Positions 44,591 to 55,199 of a DNA stretch of 64,000 nucleotides are shown piece by piece. The first letter of the stretch is position 1. Each line of letters begins with the position of its first letter. The stretch comes from Dysidea avara. Taxonomy: Eukaryota > Porifera > Demospongiae > Dictyoceratida > Dysideidae. The notes under the pieces were generated by a model. The model made no database searches. It was given only the letters and a program-made list of their open reading frames with translations, and was not told where the DNA came from. The stretch is from contig NC_089274.1 in assembly GCF_963678975.1 (NCBI RefSeq), forward strand, positions 31,807,053 through 31,871,052, read 5' to 3'. Made by a program: the position numbers and the translations under genes.

Positions 44591-44618
44591 CAAGAGTTCA
44601 TAATATTATGAACTCTTG
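44591..44618. repeat. 28-bp perfect palindrome of CAAGAGTT MITE ends
   Basis: CAAGAGTTCATAAT followed by its exact complement. The half-site equals the first 14 bases of the right end of the MITE at 40181-40529. It looks like two ends joined with no interior. 44619-45579 holds nothing else recognised. Confidence 0.85.
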
Positions 44619-45582
44619 CTTCCATCCTTCACTGTTTCTTTACACAGTCTCCGAAGTCAAGTTACAAAAATTCATACGTCCGGAAGTCTGAATCACATCT
44701 ATTATTTTCATATGACTTCCAATGTTTCTTATAGATTGTCAGGGCTATTACATATGACATAAGGTTAGACATAATGGTGTCCTGTGATAATACATGTTTA
44801 CGGATTCTTCTGAAACTTTTATGGATTAAAGTGAAAAACTAGTGAATTATCCTAATTGTAAGGTCCAAGGTTGTGTGTTTCTGCAACACCAAGCCAGCAA
44901 CAAAACAGTTTCATATACAGCCAAGCCAACCCACGTTTTGTAGTGACAGTACAGGGTCAGGGCCCGGAGATTTTGAGTGGTCAGGGGGTCACGAACACTT
45001 TTATTGATCTGATGTGATATTTCATGTGTGAAGCATGTATATGTGTGATTGAATTCATCGCTTTTACATTACATTTTGTCACTTTTGCACAAGAATTCAT
45101 CATAATTGCATCGTCTGCAGTAAACTAGCCGCTTATCACAAGGTGGATCATTTTACCATAGAGAATACCACTTGAGACACAAGATACGCAAAGGCCTTCA
45201 AGTTAATTAGTTTGTTGGCGAGTGACCACACCCATCACCAATGGTTAAGCAAAAATTGCAAAGCTGTTAAAGAAGCTATAAGAAGAATTAAAGAGTTGTT
45301 TACAACAGTTGTGCTTTAACAAGATTGTCAAGCACTTGCTATAATCTTGTTTTCGTGTTTACTACAGCTGCCAATCTTGTTAAGGATGATAAAATCAATA
45401 GCAAAAGAGAATTCTGCAAAAGTGACAAACTCTATTGCAAATGGGACAAAATCAATTGTAAAAACCTGTAAATTCAATTTCACGTCCTCCAGTAGGTTGT
45501 ATTATTCATGATACAATAAATTGTGAAAGTTTAGTTATTTGAGATTTGGAAGAAATTTGCTTTACTGACCAAACTAAGATAA

Positions 45583-45914
45583 GGCCACTTCAACTAAATC
45601 TTTTGTTTCTCGGGCCCGACTGACCCTATATTTTTTAGCATAAAATAATTATGTTAATCACATGATCACCTTGCAAAGAGTGATAACGCCACGAAAGAGT
45701 TGCAAATTTATCTTTAAGCTCTTAAAAAGTAAGTAACACTAAATATCTCAACATATAGCTGCCTACTCACAAGTGATACAGCAACCGTAATGTAGCTTAG
45801 CCACCGCTTGACTCGCAATATCACTCTTCAGCTAGCAAAATAGCCTATTTTTATTTTACCGACCTTTATTTGGCTGAATTTCGCCCGAGAAACAAAGATT
45901 TAGTTGAAGTGGCC
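45583..45914. mobile_element. PIF/Harbinger-like MITE, 332 bp
   Basis: Ends GGCCACTTCAACTAAATCTT and its complement (AAGATTTAGTTGAAGTGGCC), with about 35-bp arms reaching GTTTCTCGGGC. Flanked by TAA on both sides (45580-45582, 45915-45917). A TAA/TWA duplication with GG-starting ends suits PIF/Harbinger. Confidence 0.85.
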
Positions 45915-45984
45915 TAATGGTACTACTTATAGCTGGATCCCAACCTGGCTTACTCGCTACCACGTGGTTCCAAACCCACTCTCT

Positions 45985-46135
45985 CCATTTTGAGATACCT
46001 TTTACTAGAACAAATCACTCAGCTACTACCCCAGATCTACCTGTGATTGGAATAACCTACTCATTGATACTATAGAATCTCAATCTCTGGAAACTTTTTT
46101 AGGTAACTATAATATAATTCTTATTTTGTGATTTG
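45985..46135 (+). pseudogene. LINE reverse transcriptase, C-terminal scrap
   Basis: EIPFTRTNHSA in one frame, then after a shift LSYYPRSTCDWNNLLIDTIE and SQSLETFLGNYN. The YxPRSxxDWNxL...ESxSLxxF pattern is the C-terminal end of a LINE ORF2 protein. Frameshifted and short. Confidence 0.7.
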
Positions 46136-46523
46136 TAACCTCCCCGAATATATCAGTTATAACTGTACTCTTCAGTATTCATAATCATAAGTGGCTACAG
46201 CTATGGCCCTACTTTTTTCACAGAAACACTTTTAATTCAATTAAGAAGAAACCTTTTGCATATTAATAACCATATAATATGTGCGCTGTTCTATTACTTT
46301 TATACTTCCATATCTGGAGCGGCCATAGCACAGTACGGCTTTGATCTCTGGGTATGTACCATTCGCAATGTATTGCACCAACATATTGGAGTACATGTGC
46401 CATGGATAGTTCAATCAATTGTGCTCTGTTGTAGACAAGAAGTCACCTACTACCAGGAGATGGACTGTTAATAGAATGGTTTGATAGTAAATTACTTGTA
46501 GGCCTTGGTGCTTGTTGTGTATA

Positions 46524-47158
46524 TGTAACTGGATCTGCGAAAATCTGACACAATAGTGCATTTTCTAGTTCCTGTTTATTAAATTCTTATAATCTACTTA
46601 GCCAAGTATACCCTCTGAAAAAGTTTCGGCCTCACATGCCAATAACTTTCGGAGTTACAGCTCTACAAAATATCAACAACTGAAAAATTGATTTGTACAG
46701 CAACTATAGGGAAAATAAATTACAGGCACTTATTACAACTGTTGTAACTTATGAGTGAATTAATGCACTGGGCTGACATTTTCACCATCGTGTTCACCAT
46801 GGATAGGGGAATCATTTACTGGGTAATTTTGTCCTTTTATCACCTTTCTTCACTGCATACAAAGGTGAACTTTGTAAAGAAAAATCAATTGTGTACGATC
46901 ACTTTGACGTGACGTAAATAAACGCTCATAACTTGCATCTACTGCTACGAAACAAAGATTTCCAACTCCTCTTGAGTAGGCAAATAATACAATATCCAGT
47001 TTTTTATTGTTAGTACCTTCCTTAACTAAGAAATAAGCATTAAATAACTATGGATTTTTTTTCGGTGATATGGAAATATTTCACTCATTTTTTCAATGCT
47101 TTATACTGTAAATATTAGAATTGCACTATTGTTTTGGGTTTTTGCAGATCTGGTCACA
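46524..47158 (+). mobile_element. TGTGAC-ended MITE, diverged copy
   Basis: Starts TGTAACTGGATCTGCGAAAA and ends GTTTTTGCAGATCTGGTCACA, flanked by TATA / TATG. The interior shares ATAACTT, TTCACCATGGATAGGGGA and TTTATCACCTTTCTTCACTG with 48593-49244 in the opposite orientation. Confidence 0.8.
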
Positions 47159-47299
47159 TATGATAATGCAAGACATGTACGATCAATTAGCCCAATGCCA
47201 GTACAGTAATAAAGTTTGAAAAGCACAAGAAAGCTAACATAGCTATAATGGCTTAGGCCAAGCAGCGTAATTAGCGCAGTGGATATATTGTACTGAATC

Positions 47300-47370
47300 C
47301 TCTATTAGAGTATCACGATGACTAGAGTTCATTGTGATGACTGCTCCATTAAAAAGAGTAGCATCTTGAT
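47300..47370 (+). repeat. Copy of the CTCTATTAGAGTATC motif
   Basis: CTCTATTAGAGTATCACGAT at 47302 and a degenerate second half, GTGATGACTGCTCCATTAAA, at 47334. The rest of 47159-47831 is unassigned. Confidence 0.7.
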
Positions 47371-47831
47371 TTTTTCCAAAAGTCAAGTAGCTGAAAAGCG
47401 GTCCAGACCAGCCAGACCGTGAGCTCTGGCCCTGCAGTAATTACGACAACTACGTATAAATGATTCAAGTATAAGGATGTACATTTGAGTAGAGATCATA
47501 GAAATATAAATCCTACTACAGTCAGGGTTTTAAATTCTACTACATTATCTAAGAAACCAATGGGTGAGTATAGGTAATTCCAGTGGGTGAGAAGGCATAT
47601 ATGTGAAGCCACAGTGCTATCAGTACAGTGTGTTCAACTCATTTACACAATAGTGGATCACTCAATATGCATCTTTTGGCATATGTCTCAGTTCTAATTA
47701 ATACAGGTCACCGGGGTGTGTCCAGGGACAACAGTAGTGACACGGTAGCAATCCTGATATACTACATGTCAGTCCTATTGTACATCCTACTGTCAATGTC
47801 TCACACTGTTTTGTTAGTTGGCATGTGTGTA

Positions 47832-48250
47832 GCATAGCCAAGTGGCTAAAGAATTGGCTTGGTAATCAAAAGGTTCCAAGTTTGATTCTTGGTTAAGCCA
47901 AATTCATCTTCTTGTTGTCTCAAGAAAGTTTACTTACATTGCTCCAGTCTATCCAGTTGTGTAAATGGGAATTTGGTGGCCCGGTGTCAACTGGGGAAGT
48001 AGCCCACCCAGTTATAACACCTGCATGGTATTAACTGGGGAAAAATTCCTACTGTCCATACCTCACACAGCAGTTAAAGGTCCACTTCGGACTTTGGTTG
48101 CCGAAACCTTCACCTGTGAGATATGGTACAGCCTCCTGCAGGTTACTAGTCCTGCCCCTGTCTGTGCTGACTCCTAGCACCTAAGTAGCACACAAGTGCC
48201 GATCATGCCCAAAGATTTTGTTTTTGCTTTGCTTTGTGTCTGTGTGTCTT
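47832..48250 (+). mobile_element. tRNA-headed SINE, full-length
   Basis: The head GCATAGCCAAGTGGCTAAAG (A box), loop with GGT, and CCAAGTTTGATTCTTGG (B box/T arm) at 47832-47903 is tRNA-like (Thr-type anticodon, poorly paired acceptor). The body includes GGGAATTTGGTGGCCCGGTG, TTCACCTGTGAGATATGGTA, CAGCCTCCTGCAGGTTACTA and GTGCTGACTCCTAG, with a TTTTGTTTTTGCTTTGCTTT tail. A second head (GCATAGCCAGATGGCTAGAG) starts at 48260. Body copies are also at 54985-55195 (minus) and 62388-62520. Confidence 0.75.
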
Positions 48251-48259
48251 TGTGTGTGG

Positions 48260-48300
48260 GCATAGCCAGATGGCTAGAGCATCAGCCTGGCCAGTTTGTT
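48260..48300 (+). mobile_element. Second SINE head, truncated
   Basis: GCATAGCCAGATGGCTAGAG then CATCAGCCTGGCC is the A-box half of another tRNA-like head directly after the previous SINE's tail. No matching body follows. Confidence 0.55.
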
Positions 48301-48592
48301 ATGCCATTTTAGTTTTGTTGTTTCTTGAGCAAGAAACTAATTGGGAACCTGTTATGGGTGTCTTGGAAAAACACATTTTCATTATCAAGATAATATTATT
48401 GTTCTGATTTTCTACTTTGGGGCCATTGATCACGCCCAGTTGATACCAATGCACAAGTTTCATTTTATTGCTTACAATCTGTTTCAAGCCAAGGCTATGC
48501 CAGACCAAGTCCATGACTTAGTTTATGAGTCTAGCTTGATCTATTTTTCTTAAAGATATAGATTAAATATTGTAGTAATACAATTTTTCATA

Positions 48593-49244
48593 TGTGATCT
48601 GATCTGCAAAAACCTGACATAATGGCGCAAGCCTAAATTTTCAGTATTAGCCATTGATTACAATGGGTAAAATATTAGTGTAATTTGAAAAATATTTTTG
48701 TGAAAATTTTAAATACTTTGTTTTTTGTGAAGAGAGGGTCCAATGATAAAAGCCTGGATATCATCTTATTCACCTACTCAAGAGGAGTTCGAAAGTCTTT
48801 GTGTCGTTGCAGTAGACTAAAGGATGTGTGAGTTATGAGTATTTGTTTACGTCACGTCGAAGCAGTCATACGTGATCGATCTTTCTTCACTGATTTTGAT
48901 CTGTACATAGTGAAGAAAGGTGATAGAAGGAAAAACTTACCCAGTAGTAGACTCCCCTATTCATGGTGAACACAATAGTGCAAGTTGCAACTCTGTACTG
49001 CATTGTGTTTGTAAGTTACAGCAGTTTTTGTAAGCACCTGTAATTTATTTCCCAATACTTGCTGTATTGGGAAAATCAATCTTTCTGTTGTTGCTACTTT
49101 GTAGGGATATAACTCCAAAAGTTGTTGGCATAGAAGGCTAAAACTTGGTCAGAGCAAATACTTGATTTAGTAGATTATAATATTCGATAATAAAGAATTT
49201 GAAAAAATGTGCCATTATGTTGGGTTTTTGCAGATCTGTTCACA
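48593..49244 (-). mobile_element. TGTGAC-ended MITE, diverged copy, inverted
   Basis: Ends TGTGATCTGATCTGCAAAAA and GGTTTTTGCAGATCTGTTCACA-type. Interior parts (AGTGAAGAAAGGTGATAGAA, CCCCTATTCATGGTGAACAC) are the inverse of those in 46524-47158, so the copy lies in the opposite orientation. Confidence 0.8.
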
Positions 49245-49254
49245 TAATTTTATT

Positions 49255-49480
49255 ATATAACAGTTATACCACGGCTGGGAGGGATTTGCTAATATATACA
49301 CCCAAAGCCCGAGGGCTGCGGGTGTATAATATCAGCAAATTCCAAGCAGCCGTGGTATAAATGATATATATTACTTGGGCCGCACTCACCTAATAGGTGA
49401 AAGAACTACTGAGAACTCATCCCTTTTATTTTATACAGTAGCATCTGAAGATCAATTATGGTTTTAATAGTGTGGGCTAA
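49255..49480. mobile_element. Hairpin-ended element, partial (one arm)
   Basis: AACAGTTATACCACGGCTGG...CCGTGGTATAA at 49260-49360 forms a long hairpin with a centre of CCCGAGGGCTGCGGG, then CACTCACCTAATAGGTG (49385-49401) and TTTTATTTTATA, as in 28375-29440. Only one arm is recognised. Confidence 0.6.
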
Positions 49481-49723
49481 TAGCCATCAGAACGTTATCC
49501 ATATGTTAAAACATCATTAATACATTACTATGCTTTAACATGCAATGTTAGAAAACTTGTGATTGTGGGATGGAGTTTATATTGTTATCATTTTTGTACT
49601 AAGTTTAGCCAACTAACTTTGATATTGGGACAGTAAGTAAGTTATTATATTAAGTTAAGTACTTAGGACTGTAAGTTACTGACCTGTTTCAAAGCAGTAG
49701 TAGTAGCTTTGCTTTTCCGTGGT

Positions 49724-50036
49724 CTGTTCAAAGGCTGATATGTGGTGGGTAGAAATACACATCCTCGATCGCCCAAACAATTATTTTGTGCCTTCATTAT
49801 CCTTTAGTAACAACCAACTAGTCTATCTTAGCAAATATACTCAGCTTAGTAACCAATACAAAAATGAGTTCCACAATACAAAGCTCTATGTTGCTCAATA
49901 TAACAAGTCAAAGCGCATTGGTTCTTTGGTATCAAAGTCATTGGCAAACCGCTTTCCCATGATATTGCCCAGGCGATATCTTGATATTTCCTGGGCAATA
50001 TGCGAGTTAAACACTGAGCGGTGCCTTTGAACACCC
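49724..50036. mobile_element. Possible small MITE with internal hairpin
   Basis: GTTCAAAGGC at 49727 is inverted as GCCTTTGAAC at 50023, and 49962-50001 is a 12-bp-stem hairpin (ATATTGCCCAGG / CCTGGGCAATAT). Weak evidence otherwise. 49481-49723 and 50037-52221 show no recognised gene or array. Confidence 0.4.
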
Positions 50037-52221
50037 ACGTTAAAGTGGTATATAAAATAATAAAATAGCAAATTACGGTATTATCAATAACATGAATGTT
50101 ATTGATCATCCCACATAAGGACAGGGCTGGATAAATGTATTTATCTTTGTTTGTCCTTTTTGTAGAAATCAAGATGTTAAACTGATACTCCGTTAAACTG
50201 ATACTCAAAGAATTATCCTAAACAGAAATAAAACAGTTCGTAACTCTTAAATTAATGAATAGACTGTGTGAGTTTACATTTAGTCTAATCTATGCTAAGA
50301 AATTCTAATTGTATTTTGTGAACATTCTATTCCAATTTGGGCAATTTGCGAACACATGGCATGCATGTTTTTAATTGAAGTATCAGGGCTGGTAAAATAC
50401 AATAGGTAACCTGAGTGAAGGAGTGATCTTCAAAAATATAACCACCAAAATTCTGACATTTCTTAATCCGCATTGAAAATTTGTAGGTATATGGTCAGTA
50501 AAATGTAGTTCAAGAAATGTACACAAATGATGATTTGCTCAGTTGATCCCATGTGCATCACAGTACGCAGGTTTAAACCTTAAATGATATAAGGGTATAA
50601 TTGTTAATTTAAAGGATGAAAATTTTGTGGATAGCCAAATTCCACGAATAATACGCCCAGTACAATTCAGTATCCATGGTAAACAGTGGACAACCAAAGC
50701 TTCAGCCTTTTATGATGAATAGTGTTGGAGTTGGAATGTAACAGCAAGAAATTTAATTTCAATCTATTTACCAGCAAATCTGTCAAAATATAGTGTTTTC
50801 CCTCTATTCTTCATGTGTACAAAGAAAACCATTCCCAGAAAGCAATGACAAAAGTAAACTTCATGTCTATTGCATTGCAACTAACTCGCATGCGTTTTGC
50901 TATAAGTTTTCTCACTCTCCATGCATGAATACATGCTAGGTACCAAAGAAAGGCATTCGTTCAGCTAGTTAAGAATTCCTAAGTGACCACAATTATTTTA
51001 ATGTCATTTTGAGGGACTCCATCCACTGTAACACTGCTGAGAACAAGTGACACTACAAAGTAATTATGACACAAATTATTAGGATGCACTTTTATCATAA
51101 CCAACAATGTTACTTCACATACAAATTTCACCTATCATAGCTACTGTACATCATAAACAATCCAGACCTGCTGGACCCATATTACATTGATTAGATACTG
51201 TATAGTGTCTGTCTACTGAACATGCTCAAAGGCATTTATAAATGACATCAACCTAGTACGTTTTGGTGGCACTACATCCATCAGCAGCACTTCTAGTGCT
51301 ACTGATGCACTTGCTTGTGCATATCCAGCAAATTCGCAGCAATGAATATATACTACTCTGGTGAACGATCAGCTTATTACCAAACATGGGAGGAATTATG
51401 TATATAGTGCAGATTTTATTTGTGTTTCATCTTCCAGTTGTATTGGTAGGAAAGAACATGCACGTTAGAGGTTTTGCAGGGAATGTTCACATAATATGTG
51501 CGCAGACATTGTGGGTGAATTTACATACCAAAACCCACAATACGTTACAAAATTCATAGCTACATGTCAACCCTCAATATTATACATATTTGCTAGAGAT
51601 AGCCACTTGTTACAATGGCTTTTTAGCATATCCCAGTAAAACTTCTCGCTTTGTACTTTTAAAAATCAATGTAGAATCCTCAATCCACTAGTCAGTGCAT
51701 ACATGCCTAAGGAATGTGTACTGCAAAACCTCTATGTATATACACTGCAATACATTTATTTCATTTTCACAATTTTAACATATATAGTTAACTTTCGTGG
51801 ACAATGTATTTGTGTTTGTGTGGTTATCTGCACAGTATGTGTACACAACCAAAAAGTTCATGAGTGCTACACACAACACAGCACATTGATAATATGACTG
51901 AACACCTTGAGAAAACAGTTTTTAGTTTCGTATGGTTGATGAAAGGGATTCAGAGAATATCCCTCACTTAGACCTGTGTACAGAGTTGCTGTATGTTGAG
52001 TACACATTAGTTGGGCCAGTTGCCAGCATCATACATAAAGCCCGTATGGTCCAAGGTACATCCATAAAAACACTGACCGCAGGTCGGGGAAACTTTGCCT
52101 CAACAAGATACCAAAACTGAAAGCTATGTATTCTATTGTTATCTCCATACTGAAATAATATTGCAAACAGTACAGTTCATACAAAGTTATACAAGAACAA
52201 GATACATCTTTTGTATCACTG
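50037..52221. other. No recognised content over 2.2 kb
   Basis: AT-rich; only short open stretches. A doubled CCGTTAAACTGATACTC-type piece near 50190 is the only repeat noticed. May be intron or intergenic DNA. Confidence 0.4.
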
Positions 52222-52499
52222 TAGGGCTCAAACAAATAGTGGTTTTTACTATTCGAATATTCTTTATTCACAACTACCGAATATTCGAATATTCTTTTTC
52301 AGCATTGGTATATGGACGAGATATCAATAATCCTGTTGTACAAGATGTCTCTTTAATACAATTCAGAATCAACATGATTTGATCATTTATGTCATAGATA
52401 TGCTTATGTAGGATCAAGAATTCTAAGTATTTACACACTGATGTTACGTATTTCCTTTGAAACGAATATTCGAATAATAGAATATTCGTTTGAGCCCTA
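52222..52499. mobile_element. hAT-type MITE, 278 bp
   Basis: Ends TAGGGCTCAAAC(A/G)AATA and its complement, with repeated ATTCGAATATTC inside both ends. Flanked by TATCACTG on both sides (52214-52221, 52500-52507), an 8-bp duplication typical of hAT. Too short for a transposase. Confidence 0.93.
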
Positions 52500-52669
52500 T
52501 ATCACTGTTTCAACTGGTTGACGATGATCCAGTGTCAGCTCCTACATGTATCAAATGAGATAGCTTTCACTCTGCATGCACAACACCACATAATACACAC
52601 AAAAAATGTTTAATGAATGTATCCACAGTTTCTAAATATAATTTTACCATCAAAAGATTCAAATAGCTA

Positions 52670-52690
52670 CTCTAATAGAGCAGTCATACT
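52670..52690 (+). repeat. Copy of the CTCTAATAGAGCAGTCA motif
   Basis: CTACTCTAATAGAGCAGTCA in otherwise unassigned sequence. A faint second copy is at 54860-54900 (CTACTCTAAAATAAC ... AGAGCAGTCGTCAT). Confidence 0.75.
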
Positions 52691-53087
52691 TTTCAACAAA
52701 ACATTTGTCATGCTAAGTGCTAGTATGAGTGTTAAATAGCGGTTAACCATGTATGGAAATAATACTGTATAATGGGAATCATTCGCGGAAGATAACGTTT
52801 GTGAATTTGCGATTTTAGATGCATTCATGAAAGGTTTTTAAATTGACAAAAATTCCCCCCTCTTTCCCAAAAAAGCCTTTGTACTAATCTCCAACCTTCC
52901 CCATATGATTCACACCTTAGTTCATGCAGTACTGACATAGTGACAAGCATAGTGAATGCATGAGTGGATGATACTATTAAAGATTTGTTGTAGCTACTTG
53001 CTAAACTGCTATGTATGCATGACACTACAGTCAGGCACAACATGACACAATTTGAACAGAGATATAAATTTCAGTGACAGTAGTTAC

Positions 53088-53128
53088 GTAAGGTGACAGT
53101 GCAAGAAAGAAACCAGTGCTATATAATC
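53088..53128 (-). CDS. Small exon 3 of unknown minus-strand gene
   Basis: 41-bp exon between an excellent acceptor (CCCATTTCTCTTGCAG) and donor GTAACT; starts with two bases of a split glycine codon and ends in phase 0. Encodes LYSTGFFLALSPY. The phase matches the exon at 53201-53246 across a 72-bp intron. Confidence 0.5.
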
Positions 53129-53200
53129 CTGCAAGAGAAATGGGATATTTCACTGTGATGTGCCCCCAGGCTGATTTCCCATTTATATTGCGAATGTTAC

Positions 53201-53246
53201 CTGCTTCTCTGCTTAAAAACAGCCATCTACGCAACACATCACAGCC
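53201..53246 (-). CDS. Small exon 2 of unknown minus-strand gene
   Basis: 46-bp exon between acceptor GGGAG (53247-53251) and donor GTAACATT. Phase 0 at its start and phase 1 at its end. Encodes GCDVLRRWLFLSREA plus the first base of glycine. The acceptor is preceded by ACTTGATTGTTAAG rather than a strong pyrimidine tract, so the exact start could differ. Confidence 0.5.
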
Positions 53247-53365
53247 CTCCCTTAACAATCAAGTAGTATCAAATTTGGTTTGACTGAAAATGACCCAGCT
53301 GGAACAATTTTTGTCCCAGATCTAAATTTTTATTACAGCAATCAATTCAAATTCAAACAACTTAC

Positions 53366-53447
53366 CAGTCTCTTCCTTCTAACTGTCTCTACTGTTTCCA
53401 TGTATATTTGCAGACTTTGCCTTCTAGGAACCAATGTTAGCAAACAC
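53366..53447 (-). CDS. Exon 1 (of those visible) of unknown minus-strand gene
   Basis: 82-bp exon between acceptor TTTTTTTAAAATAG and donor GTAAGTTG. The first base completes a codon, then CLLTLVPRRQSLQIYMET, then VETVRRKRL, ending in phase 0. With the two following exons it gives an uninterrupted peptide of about 56 residues, basic in the middle and more hydrophobic at the end. Introns of 119 and 72 bp. All three junction phases agree, which is unlikely by chance, but I recognise no domain. An upstream exon ending in phase 2 must exist. A candidate 50-bp exon at 55904-55953 (MVQLAIQPLVATEVLQ, donor CAG|GTGAGT) ends in phase 0, so it does not join directly. Confidence 0.55.
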
Positions 53448-53554
53448 CTATTTTAAAAAAATCTTTATAACCACCCTAAACAGTTTAACACACAACATAT
53501 AAACCAGGACTTCATTGTCGCCATCCCTTGACAAACTCTCACCCCATTAAATTG

Positions 53555-53910
53555 TTAACAATGCATCAGAAGCAATCCGAGAGTCTAAAATACAAAAATT
53601 TCATGGCGGACATGTGGTACGAGAATGCACAAGAAGCCACCTATGAGAGTTTAAAATGCAAAAATGTCCTGGAGTGGCTTTGCATTCTCATGTACCTGAG
53701 AATGAACCACAAGTAATTTGAGTCTAAAAATGGCATGTTATTCTCAGGTAATTGAAAATGCACCATAAGCAATTTGAAACAAAAATACAAAATTTTCTTC
53801 ACTCTGAGATACTCAAGAATGCACCAGAGGCAATTTAAGAAAGCCTAAATTTCTGGAGTGGCATGGTCATCCTCAGGCACACGACAATGCACCTGAGAGT
53901 GTAAGATACA
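53555..53910 (+). repeat. Degenerate tandem repeat, about 65 bp, 5 copies
   Basis: Units resemble GA(A/G)AATGCACCA(T)AAG, CAATTTGAGA, GTCTAAAAT(A/G)CAAAA with heavy drift. Old minisatellite. Confidence 0.65.
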
Positions 53911-53989
53911 TCCTAGGTGGAGTGTGCATAGGGATGACACGTGGATCTTTAATTATTGCCCACTCATGGTTATCCCCCCCCCCCCACCT

Positions 53990-54310
53990 TGAGTCATTTC
54001 CTAGATGAAGGCCTGTATTAAAGACAAGGCTTAGAATCTTTGTTTATGTATAGGTTATTAATCCCACTTGTGACCCTCGGTTTTACCATAGACTTTCTCT
54101 ACGCGGATATCGAATACTAAAAACTCACCCTGTTACTATACCAGTCCGCGTGCAATTTAGTCAACTCGTTTCTTCATGATCCTTCAGTCTCTAAGCCTTA
54201 CTCCTTCGAGTATTTCTCCCCCAGACCCTGATGCTGACGCTCTTGCAAGTGCCTATTCCAGCATAAATGTTCCAGATAAGAGGCGCTTATTCCTGTGGGT
54301 ATGACGTCAG
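53990..54310 (+). repeat. Dispersed repeat, copy 1
   Basis: Shares AAGGCTTAGAA, CACTTGT(G/C)AC, ATACTAA(A/G)AACTCAC, TCATGATCCTTCA and AAGAGGCGCTTAT with 56480-56790 in the same order. A paired GACTGAAAATG(A/G)CCCA at 53282 and 56400 suggests the copies may start earlier. Probably an old MITE or LINE tail. Confidence 0.6.
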
Positions 54311-54649
54311 CACAGCAGTTATATTACTAAAGGAAAAGTATAACATGTCATGAGGTAAGAAAAAACTTTATTTGTACCCACTCCAACATTTGCATACAGC
54401 TCCATGCAATCTGTTCTTATTTTCCACCCTAAGAACGTTGTCACCTGATGAAGCAATAGAAGTAGAAATGCATTGTGGCTGCTATAAAGTTCTTAGTTAC
54501 CTGACTATTGACAATACCATTGTCAGAGTCTACAGGCATTCTAACTGTCTTTACAGATCTAGAGTTCCTCTTTTGTCTTCAATTTACTCTCTGTACCAAT
54601 ATAATATAATATAAACAAGTTTATTTGCATATAAACTAACTTTTGATAG

Positions 54650-54793
54650 TTTATTTCCATAAGTAGAAACTATGAGGACTTGTATGCCTCCAGTCTCCTG
54701 GATGAGTTCACCGATGTGATCACAGAGACACCATCTAAACTGAAATCTCGACAGTCATTCTCCAAGGATACTGAATATACCTTGGGTCTGTAA
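54650..54793 (+). CDS. Possible terminal exon of unknown plus-strand gene
   Basis: 47 codons then TAA: FISISRNYEDLYASSLLDEF, TDVITETPSKLKSRQSFS and KDTEYTLGL. It is preceded by a good acceptor with branch-like CTAAC (AAACTAACTTTTGATAG). Composition is protein-like: acidic, then basic and serine-rich, as in a cytoplasmic tail. I find no matching upstream donor and no polyA signal nearby. Family unknown. Confidence 0.4.
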   Translation, partial: FISISRNYEDLYASSLLDEFTDVITETPSKLKSRQSFSKDTEYTLGL

Positions 54794-54984
54794 CCATTTA
54801 ATCAGGTAGAGTCGATACCGCTGAACCATATTATTCAGATAAAATCAACATATGCATAGCTACTCTAAAATAACAATCATACATTTCAACAGAGCAGTCG
54901 TCATGCATACGTGTGTCAAACAGTAGCTAACTATACATGAAAATATACACCTAAATAAGCAAAGCAACTACTCCCTGTATTTCA

Positions 54985-55195
54985 GAACTTGAAACCAGGT
55001 GAGCAACATTTCTAGAACTAACCCTGGACACACACAAAAGCAAACAAAAAGCAAAGCCTTCAGCTGTCATGCTAGTATGGTCATGCCTACCCAGTGAACA
55101 AGCACAGGAGTCAGTGCAGGCAAATCCTAGGACTAGTAACCCCGCAGGAGGCTGTACCATATCCCATAAGTGAAGGTGTAGGCACCCGAAGTCTC
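54985..55195 (-). mobile_element. SINE body, minus strand
   Basis: On the minus strand: CACCTTCAC, GATATGGTACAGCCTCCTGC, GTTACTAGTCCT and GCACTGACTCCTGTGC, then GCTTTGCTTTTTGTTTGC, matching 48080-48245 in order. The tRNA head is missing. Confidence 0.7.
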
Positions 55196-55199
55196 ACCT

